DNA from: Campylobacteraceae bacterium
GTDB lineage: Bacteria; Campylobacterota; Campylobacteria; Campylobacterales; UBA6016
Length of the DNA stretch: 9,627 nt
Direction of reading: 5' to 3'
Assembly: GCA_022758985.1 (NCBI GenBank)
Contig: JAEMQC010000038.1
Span: 1 to 9,627, forward strand
Position numbers and translations under genes: made by a program. Shown here piece after piece: positions 1 to 5,068 of this stretch. Position 1 is the stretch's first letter; each line of letters opens with the position of its first letter. Under the pieces are notes generated by a model. That model ran no database searches. It saw only the letters and a list, made by a program, of their open reading frames with translations, and was not told the origin of the DNA.

Positions 1-108
1 GAAATGCCTATCGCACATTTTAATAGCCAGAGCGCTCCTATCCTCTTTTCTTAGCGCGTGGAATATTAAAAAATCGTTTCCGCTTGCGCAGTATTTTTGC
101 AAAACCAT
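1..108 (-). CDS. dapF: Diaminopimelate epimerase, N-terminal 36 residues (3' end outside window)
   Basis: DapF interconverts LL- and meso-diaminopimelate in the cytoplasm, the last step before lysine and a source of the peptidoglycan cross-linking residue. Only the first 36 codons are present. They read MVLQKYCASGNDFLIF at the start, which is the family's N-terminal signature (K-Y-x-A-x-G-N-D-F), with Asn11 at the position of the substrate-contacting asparagine. The segment ending KMCDRHF fits the stretch just before the family's GIGADG motif, which would fall just beyond the window edge. The frame is open to base 1. The ATG (106-108) lies inside the end of coaE, giving a 43 bp overlap in a different frame. 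An AGAGG ribosome site sits 7 nt upstream (116-120, minus strand). dapF therefore probably shares the coaE transcript and is translationally coupled to it. The family call is firm from the signature; the catalytic cysteines are not in view. Confidence 0.88.
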   Translation of the reverse strand, partial: MVLQKYCASGNDFLIFHALRKEDRSALAIKMCDRHF

Positions 109-686
109 TTTTTAGCCTCTTTTAAAAAATTTTCTATATTTTTTTGTAGCTTCTCTTTCGAACCGGAATTGTCTATGAGAAAATCCGCCATTTTAGCTTT
201 TTTTTCTATATCTATCTGGGAGTTTATGCGGTTATTCGCATCAGTTTCTCCAAGTTTGTCCCTTTTCATTATTCTTTCAAGCTGGACGGTTCTGGGCGCA
301 TATACAACCGCTACTGGCGATAGTTCGCGGTAATTTTCGCTCTCAAAAAATAGCGGTATATCTACAAAGTATATTTTATCTTTTTTTTCCAGCTCGGTTA
401 TTTTTTTGAAAATCTCTTTTTTGATTTCAGGGTGCATTATCGCCTCAAGCTTTTTTTTGGCCTCTTTGTTTGCAAATATCAATCTGCCGAGCTTTTTGGT
501 GTCGATTTCGCCGTTTTCTATGTATTCAGCGCCGAAAATATCCCTGATTTGTGCGATTTTTGTCTTGGCGACCATTTTACTTATCGCATCGGCATCTATT
601 ATTTCGTACCCTATCTCTTTTAATATTGCGCATACGCTGCTTTTTCCGCATCCTATGGAGCCTGTAATAACTATGCATTTTGACAT
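66..686 (-). CDS. coaE: Dephospho-CoA kinase
   Basis: CoaE phosphorylates the 3'-hydroxyl of dephospho-CoA with ATP, the last step of coenzyme A synthesis, in the cytoplasm. The protein has about 206 residues, the usual length. Near the N-terminus is the P-loop GSIGCGKSS, followed by DADAISK (substrate-side acidic motif), HPEIKKEI (the conserved His-Pro of the family) and VDIPLFFES (family DIPLLFE motif). RDK in the second half fits the lid region. The start is either ATG 686 or TTG 689, since an in-frame TGA lies just upstream at 693-695; I prefer the ATG. No strong Shine-Dalgarno is seen (GGATGAAG is the best candidate). The last 14 codons overlap the start of dapF. A TATAAT box 36 nt upstream on this strand probably drives both genes. 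Identification is firm. Confidence 0.95.
   Translation of the reverse strand: MSKCIVITGSIGCGKSSVCAILKEIGYEIIDADAISKMVAKTKIAQIRDIFGAEYIENGEIDTKKLGRLIFANKEAKKKLEAIMHPEIKKEIFKKITELEKKDKIYFVDIPLFFESENYRELSPVAVVYAPRTVQLERIMKRDKLGETDANNRINSQIDIEKKAKMADFLIDNSGSKEKLQKNIENFLKEAKKWFCKNTAQAETIF
116..120 (-). promoter_or_regulatory. Ribosome binding site of dapF, inside coaE
   Basis: AGAGG on the minus strand, 7 nt before the ATG at 108. It lies within the coaE coding sequence and supports the internal dapF start. Confidence 0.6.
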
Positions 687-721
687 CAATCTTCATCCGT
701 TTTCTTGGTTGTTTGCAAAAA

Positions 722-727
722 ATTATA
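722..727 (-). promoter_or_regulatory. Probable -10 box for coaE-dapF
   Basis: TATAAT read on the minus strand, in an AT-rich stretch 36 nt before the coaE ATG. No -35 box is correctly spaced, which is common in Campylobacterota sigma-70 promoters. It is divergent from the promoter at 764-775. Confidence 0.5.
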
Positions 728-763
728 TCTAAACGCCGTAAATCAAAAAGGTTTAAAAAAATA

Positions 764-775
764 TTGGTATAATCG
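764..775 (+). promoter_or_regulatory. Extended -10 promoter for the CBS-PAS-GGDEF gene
   Basis: TTGGTATAATCG contains a perfect TATAAT (768-773) preceded by TGn, an extended -10 element, downstream of an A-rich tract. Transcription would start near 780, giving a leader of about 58 nt before the ATG at 838. The identical 12-mer occurs at 4374-4385 upstream of the cheY unit. Confidence 0.6.
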
Positions 776-837
776 ACCAACTCTTGCCTTTTTGGCCTTT
801 TTACTCCTAAATAAATCTGAGGTAGGGTCCATAACCA

Positions 838-2952
838 ATGGAATTCAAAAATGTTTTGGAAATTGCTACGCAGCAGATAACGTCTGTCAGTAGAAAAGAT
901 ACGCTTTTAAAAGCTGCGGAAACTATGATTCAAAACAACCTTAGAAACGTTCTTATAGTAGATGACGGAATAAAAGAGTACGGAATTATTACGGTTACCG
1001 ACGTAACTGATTTTTTGCTAAAAGGGGTTAGTTTCTCCAACCTCATAGAATCAATAGAGTATAAAATAGTAAAACAGGTTCATAAAGATACAAATGCGCT
1101 GGAAGCCTCCTTTCTAATAAGAGAAGATATAAGCTATTTATGTGTTGTCGATGACGATAAAAACCTTCTTGGCGTCATCTCGATGTCAAATATTATATCT
1201 GCGATAGATACTGATCTAGTTGTCAATCATATAAGGCTCGGACATATCATAGGAAAAACAAAAGCAAAAACGGCAAAACCTTCCGATACTTTGAGCGCCG
1301 TGTTTTGCAAAGTAAACTCCACTCCTACGGAAGCGGTCGTTATTGTGGACGAGCATCATCAGCCTTTCGGAATTATTACCAAAAGAGACATCGTCAAGTT
1401 GATTATCAAAAAAGTTGATATGGAGACAAAAGTCGCCGAGCATATGAAATCTCCTCTCGTAACGGTGGATGAGGATACTACTATAAAAGAGGCTCTCGAG
1501 CTGATGGCGACAAAGAAGTTCAAGAGGCTTATAGTTCTTGAGAAGTCCGGCGAACTGATGGGAATCGTGACTAGAGAAGAGATGATGGACATCGTCTATA
1601 ATAAATGGTCGCAGATTGTAAGAGAAAAAGAGAGTCAGCTTCAAAAGCTCTCAAAAATGCTTGCGGCAAAAACGGAGGAGTCCGAGAGAAGCGCTAGGCT
1701 GCTAAACGATTTTATCGATGCGACCGACGACTTTATTTTCTATAAAGACCTTGACTACAAATATATAGGCTGTAACAAGGCGTTTGCCGAATTTGCCGGA
1801 GTATCAAAAGAGAGTATAGTCGGCAGGACGGATTTTGATTTGTTTGACGACTACTACTCAAATCTCTTTAGGGATACTGATAGGGAGGTGATAGAAAAAG
1901 GCAAAACTATCATAAACGGCTATTGGACTAGATATAAGGACAAAAAAGCCGTATATCTGAGCGTAAAAAAAGCTCCGATTAGAGATAAGGACGGAAAGAT
2001 TATCGGCCTTGTCGGCATATCAAGGGACTCTACGGAGCAAAAAAACCTGGAAGATACGATAAAACACCAACATAACTATCTACAGACCATTCTCGATATG
2101 CAAGAGTCTATGCTCGTTATTACCGACGACGGCAACAAGATTATAGAGGCGAATAAGAGCTTTTTAGAGTTTTACGGTGTCAGAAGCGTTGACGACTTCC
2201 ACAAAAAGTACCACTCTATCGCGGATCTATTCGTTAAAAAAGAGGGGTATCTGCATAGCAAGAAAAACAGGCTTTGGTTTAAGCTTCTCACATCTTCGTA
2301 CGATAGGGATTTTAAGGTTTTGATGCAAAAAAACCAGAGGGAGTTCGGAGGGGTCGAAGAGCCTAAAAGCTTTCTTTTGAAAGTAGAGAAGTTCAAAAAA
2401 GACGAAACCTATCTACTCTCTTTTTTGGATATTACCAATATAGAAAAAGAGAGCAAAAATCTAGAGCTTTTGGCTACGACGGATCCGCTAACAAAAATAT
2501 ACAACAGAATGAAGTTCTCAAATCTGATGGAGGCCGAAATCGCAAAGTCGAGGAAAACAAAAAAACCTCTTTCGCTTGTGGTGATAGATATAGACTTCTT
2601 CAAAAAAATAAACGATACTTACGGACATCAAGCCGGAGACTATGTTCTTATTACTACGGTCGAAATCATAAAGTCGAAGATTAGGAGTAACGATATATTT
2701 GCGAGATGGGGCGGCGAGGAGTTTATGCTGCTTCTTCCGGGTGCAGATTTGGAAGTTGCGGTAGCTAGAGCTGAGATTATCAGAGAGGTTTTAGAAAGCT
2801 ATAATTTCATAGAGCCAAGCACCGTTACAGGAAGTTTTGGCGTATCCTGTTTTAAAGAGGAAGATGGCGTAGATAGTTTTATCAAAAGAGCCGACGAAGC
2901 GCTTTATGCGGCAAAAAGAAACGGCAGAAATAGAGTGGAATACATACAATAA
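838..2952 (+). CDS. Diguanylate cyclase with four CBS and two PAS domains
   Basis: A 704-residue protein predicted to make cyclic di-GMP from two GTP. No signal peptide or membrane segment is visible, so it is probably cytoplasmic. Domains in order: CBS 1 and 2 (about 8-62, 72-125), CBS 3 and 4 (about 140-190, 200-255), a charged probable coiled coil (about 256-288), PAS 1 (about 288-400), PAS 2 (about 412-535) and GGDEF (about 545-704). The cyclase looks active: DIDFFKKIND (from D584) carries the metal aspartate and GGEEF is at 625-629. RSND at 616-619, five residues before GGEEF, is a complete inhibitory I-site, so product feedback is expected. Tandem CBS pairs in other proteins bind adenine nucleotides, so energy charge is a plausible input; the PAS ligands are unknown. 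The ATG is preceded by TAGGG (823-827). The corA-like gene follows after 13 bp, so the two are probably co-transcribed. Domain calls are firm; the signal is inferred. Confidence 0.92.
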   Translation: MEFKNVLEIATQQITSVSRKDTLLKAAETMIQNNLRNVLIVDDGIKEYGIITVTDVTDFLLKGVSFSNLIESIEYKIVKQVHKDTNALEASFLIREDISYLCVVDDDKNLLGVISMSNIISAIDTDLVVNHIRLGHIIGKTKAKTAKPSDTLSAVFCKVNSTPTEAVVIVDEHHQPFGIITKRDIVKLIIKKVDMETKVAEHMKSPLVTVDEDTTIKEALELMATKKFKRLIVLEKSGELMGIVTREEMMDIVYNKWSQIVREKESQLQKLSKMLAAKTEESERSARLLNDFIDATDDFIFYKDLDYKYIGCNKAFAEFAGVSKESIVGRTDFDLFDDYYSNLFRDTDREVIEKGKTIINGYWTRYKDKKAVYLSVKKAPIRDKDGKIIGLVGISRDSTEQKNLEDTIKHQHNYLQTILDMQESMLVITDDGNKIIEANKSFLEFYGVRSVDDFHKKYHSIADLFVKKEGYLHSKKNRLWFKLLTSSYDRDFKVLMQKNQREFGGVEEPKSFLLKVEKFKKDETYLLSFLDITNIEKESKNLELLATTDPLTKIYNRMKFSNLMEAEIAKSRKTKKPLSLVVIDIDFFKKINDTYGHQAGDYVLITTVEIIKSKIRSNDIFARWGGEEFMLLLPGADLEVAVARAEIIREVLESYNFIEPSTVTGSFGVSCFKEEDGVDSFIKRADEALYAAKRNGRNRVEYIQ

Positions 2953-2965
2953 GGCGGCGGTTTAG

Positions 2966-3913
2966 ATGGTTATATATGAAGAGATAAACGGTGCGCTAGT
3001 CAAGCTAGACGAAAATCAGCTAAAAGAGGATTCGCATCAAGTAATTATATCTACGCTAAATAAACCGCTTCTCGTTAACTGGCTCAAAAACGAGGAGTTT
3101 CCGGAGCCGTTTTTCGAGGATATCGCCTCTTTCGAACAAACTCCGTCGTTTGAGGATTTTAGTGAAGGTACGGTTCTTATTTTAAAATATCTAAAGCTCG
3201 AAAAAGAAGAGTTTATGGATTTTTATGAAGAGAACGTGGCGCTAATCAATCTCGGCAATAAGCTAGCTATCGTCTGCAAGGACGAAATGACCGCTTTTGA
3301 CATAGAGATGAAGTTTGACAAGCGTATGCGCGGCAAAAAGACAAACTCCTATTTTGAGCTCTATACATTTCTTGATATTTTGACCGACCAACAGATTCAG
3401 GCGCTTGATGGCGCTAATATCATACTTGAGGCGCTCGAAGAGGATATTTTGTCCGAGAGTGTCGAGAGAAGAGAGACGCTTAAAAACCTATACTATGCCA
3501 GACGTTCGCTCAACCGTCTATCACACATATTCGTCAACGAGTCGGTAGCGCTTAGTAGATTTTTTACGAGCGTAAATACGTCCGTTAAAAAGAAGTTTAG
3601 ATTTGAGTTTTTGGATCTAAAAGAGCATAAGCAAAGCCTCGTTGCAGAGTGTAAAAGCTTGCAAGATAAGACGGTCAGCCTTCTAAACCTACAGCTTGGC
3701 CTAACCGATAATAAGGCCAACGAGGCTATGCAAAAATTGGCCGGAATATCGCTTATATTTATTCCACTTACGTTCTTTACATCGATTTTTAGTATGAACT
3801 TTGAGAATATGCCGGAATTGAAGACCGAGCATGGTTACCATGTGGTTCTGGTGATAACCATAGCCACCGGCGTGGCTATATATTTTTGGCTTAAAAAGAG
3901 AAAATTCTTATAG
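2966..3913 (+). CDS. CorA-family magnesium/divalent cation channel-like protein with variant SMN motif
   Basis: A 315-residue CorA/Mrs2-type (2-TM-GxN) membrane protein. The first ~255 residues are acidic and helical, as in the cytoplasmic funnel. Two hydrophobic helices follow near the C-terminus (about 259-276 and 291-309), with a short basic tail KKRKFL. The region FIPLTFFTSIF before the signature and NMPEL after it (281-285) match CorA closely, but the signature itself reads SMN (276-278) instead of GMN; the codons are agt atg aac. In Salmonella CorA, single substitutions in GMN abolish Mg2+ transport, and ZntB carries GIN with different ion behaviour. Selectivity or gating may therefore differ, and corA is not assigned as a symbol. 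AAGG precedes the ATG. The gene lies 13 bp after the cyclase, suggesting one transcript, and its stop overlaps the convergent thioredoxin-like gene by 6 bp. The family is firm; the transported ion is uncertain. Confidence 0.88.
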   Translation: MVIYEEINGALVKLDENQLKEDSHQVIISTLNKPLLVNWLKNEEFPEPFFEDIASFEQTPSFEDFSEGTVLILKYLKLEKEEFMDFYEENVALINLGNKLAIVCKDEMTAFDIEMKFDKRMRGKKTNSYFELYTFLDILTDQQIQALDGANIILEALEEDILSESVERRETLKNLYYARRSLNRLSHIFVNESVALSRFFTSVNTSVKKKFRFEFLDLKEHKQSLVAECKSLQDKTVSLLNLQLGLTDNKANEAMQKLAGISLIFIPLTFFTSIFSMNFENMPELKTEHGYHVVLVITIATGVAIYFWLKKRKFL

Positions 3914-4315
3914 CTTTTTGGCTTTTTTGAGCGCATCCATGAGATAACTTTCAAAGTTTTCCGCATCCCAGTAACCGATAGCCGGCGGAGTGAGTTTTTG
4001 CCCGCTTTTGTCTAGAAAAAACGTTGTCGGCACCATTCTTGCACTAAGGCCGTTAGGTATCCCTCTAACGTCTTTATTTATTACCACGTACACAAAATCC
4101 TTATTTAAGATCGCTTCGACTTTTTTGTCTTTGATGGTCTCCGCTAGAAGTTTGTGGCACCAAGGGCAGTTCGTAGAAACTATTGTCAAGGCTATAATTT
4201 TGTTCTCTTTTTGGGCATCTTTTTGTGCATCTTCGTATTTTTGGTATGTTTTTACGTCTGCAAAAATAGATGTAGCCAGAAAAAGAAGCGCCAAAGCGGC
4301 TATTTTTCTTATCAT
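3908..4315 (-). CDS. Exported thioredoxin-fold protein with CPWC active site
   Basis: A 135-residue protein. Residues 1-19 form a classic signal peptide (two basic residues, hydrophobic core, cleavage likely after SIFA), so it should act in the periplasm. The mature part is a short thioredoxin fold with the redox pair CPWCHK (Cys50 and Cys53) and MVPTTFF, whose Pro96 matches the cis-proline next to the active site. It resembles the small periplasmic thioredoxin-like proteins (SoxW/thioredoxin_7 type) that reduce or shuffle disulfides, for example in cytochrome maturation. The partner cannot be told from the neighbours, which are unrelated. The start is ATG 4315, with AGGA about 11 nt upstream. 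A TACAAT box at 4351-4356 on this strand may be its promoter. Its TAA lies within the last codons of the corA-like gene on the other strand (6 bp overlap). The fold and export are clear; the substrate is unknown. Confidence 0.88.
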   Translation of the reverse strand: MIRKIAALALLFLATSIFADVKTYQKYEDAQKDAQKENKIIALTIVSTNCPWCHKLLAETIKDKKVEAILNKDFVYVVINKDVRGIPNGLSARMVPTTFFLDKSGQKLTPPAIGYWDAENFESYLMDALKKAKKL

Positions 4316-4350
4316 AAAACACCGTTTCCTATCGATTTTTTAAAGGATTT

Positions 4351-4356
4351 ATTGTA
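4351..4356 (-). promoter_or_regulatory. Possible -10 box for the thioredoxin-like gene
   Basis: TACAAT on the minus strand, about 35 nt before the ATG at 4315. It is a one-mismatch match to TATAAT with no clear -35 box. Confidence 0.35.
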
Positions 4357-4373
4357 ACATCTTTGAAATTATT

Positions 4374-4385
4374 TTGGTATAATCG
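4374..4385 (+). promoter_or_regulatory. Distal extended -10 promoter of the small protein-cheY-mutS2 unit
   Basis: TTGGTATAATCG has a TGn-extended TATAAT (4378-4383) after a T-rich run. It is identical over 12 bases to the promoter at 764-775. It lies 86 nt before the ATG at 4470. Confidence 0.55.
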
Positions 4386-4417
4386 GTATATAGACTCTTT
4401 ATTTAACGATTTTGATA

Positions 4418-4423
4418 TATAAT
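4418..4423 (+). promoter_or_regulatory. Proximal -10 box of the small protein-cheY-mutS2 unit
   Basis: A second perfect TATAAT in TTTTGATATATAAT, 46 nt before the ATG at 4470. The two boxes are 40 bp apart and may be tandem promoters; the sequence alone does not say which is used. Confidence 0.45.
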
Positions 4424-4469
4424 TTCTACCAAATTTAGTTTAAAAATTGATGTTGCGGAGCTTTGCGGG

Positions 4470-4691
4470 ATGAATAAACAAGAAAAAACTCTCATAAAAA
4501 AAGCAAGAGAGGATATGGATGAGAACATTGTCTCTAATGCATCGTTTAGAATCCAGACCATACTCGAAGAACTGTTCCAAAAAGGCATCGAAGTCGGCGA
4601 AACGATAGGATATACTAAGGCTATCGTGGAACATGCCGATAATAGTAAACTTGAAACTAAAAACTCAAAACCAAAAAAGGGTTCTAAATAA
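4470..4691 (+). CDS. Small charged protein of unknown function upstream of cheY
   Basis: A 73-residue protein I do not recognise. It has no signal peptide, membrane segment, cysteine or metal motif. Residues 1-55 look helical and amphipathic, with a lysine-rich start (KQEKTLIKKARED), an acidic patch (EDMDEN) and a hydrophobic-spaced middle (FRIQTILEELFQKGIEVGE). The last ~15 residues are a polar, basic, probably disordered tail ending KPKKGSK. It is probably real: CGGAG lies 9 nt before the ATG, two -10 boxes precede it, and its stop overlaps the cheY start in TAATG (1 bp overlap), a typical coupling arrangement. A role tied to CheY or to expression of the operon is possible but is inferred only from position. 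It could also be a lineage-specific protein unrelated to chemotaxis. Confidence 0.75.
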   Translation: MNKQEKTLIKKAREDMDENIVSNASFRIQTILEELFQKGIEVGETIGYTKAIVEHADNSKLETKNSKPKKGSK

Positions 4692-5065
4692 TGAAAATAC
4701 TTGTGGTAGACGATAGCTCAACTATGAGAAGAATTATAAAAAATACGCTAAACCATTTGGGCTATAAAGATTTGTTAGAAGCTGAAGATGGCGCTGTGGC
4801 ATGGGAAACCATGACTCAAAACTCCGATATAGGCGTTTTGATAACGGATTGGAATATGCCTAATATGAACGGCCTCGAGCTTGTGAAAAAGGTAAGAGCG
4901 GAGCAAAAATATGCTGATATGCCGATAATAATGGTAACTACCGAAGGCGGTAAGACGGAAGTTATTACTGCGCTAAAAGCCGGCGTTAACAACTATATAG
5001 TAAAACCATTTACTCCGCAAGTTCTGAAAGAAAAACTCGAAGCGGTTCTTGGTATAAGCAAGTAG
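4691..5065 (+). CDS. cheY: Chemotaxis response regulator CheY
   Basis: A single-domain receiver of 124 residues. When phosphorylated by CheA it binds the flagellar switch and changes rotation. All receiver residues are present: the acidic pair Asp7-Asp8, phospho-acceptor Asp53 in ITDWNMPNMNG, switch Thr83 in VTTEGG, Tyr102 in NNYIVKPF (the Tyr106 position of E. coli CheY) and Lys105 followed by Pro. From memory, the run from VVDDSSTMRRIIKNTL to the C-terminal FTPQVLKEKLE is very close to H. pylori CheY1, so this is probably the motor-binding CheY rather than a generic receiver. The ATG overlaps the stop of the small upstream gene by one base, and mutS2 starts 3 bp downstream. No cheA, cheW or flagellar gene is in view, so CheY here is separate from the core chemotaxis cluster. 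Confidence 0.93.
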   Translation: MKILVVDDSSTMRRIIKNTLNHLGYKDLLEAEDGAVAWETMTQNSDIGVLITDWNMPNMNGLELVKKVRAEQKYADMPIIMVTTEGGKTEVITALKAGVNNYIVKPFTPQVLKEKLEAVLGISK

Positions 5066-5068
5066 GTC

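Noticed and set aside
406..732. Plus-strand hydrophobic 108-codon frame opposite coaE
   Set aside because: It is the antisense shadow of a well-supported gene; its hydrophobicity comes from reading lysine/glutamate-rich codons in reverse, and it has no ribosome site or known motif.
577..780. 67-codon minus-strand frame starting upstream of coaE
   Set aside because: It overlaps the coaE start and promoter in another frame and is rich in R and K without any domain; it is explained by coaE.
786..808. GCCTTTTTGGCCTTTTTACTCCT as a sigma-54 promoter or leader attenuator
   Set aside because: The GG is not followed by GC at the required 10-base spacing, and the possible CCT/AGG pairing with the ribosome site is only three bases.
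3893..3919. AAAAAG...CTTTTT as a bidirectional terminator between the corA-like and thioredoxin-like genes
   Set aside because: The stem is six AT-rich pairs around a 15-nt loop, inside coding sequence; too weak to annotate as a terminator.
3990..4343. Plus-strand 117-codon frame opposite the thioredoxin-like gene
   Set aside because: The opposite strand encodes a signal peptide, CPWC and cis-Pro in order, so this frame is a shadow.
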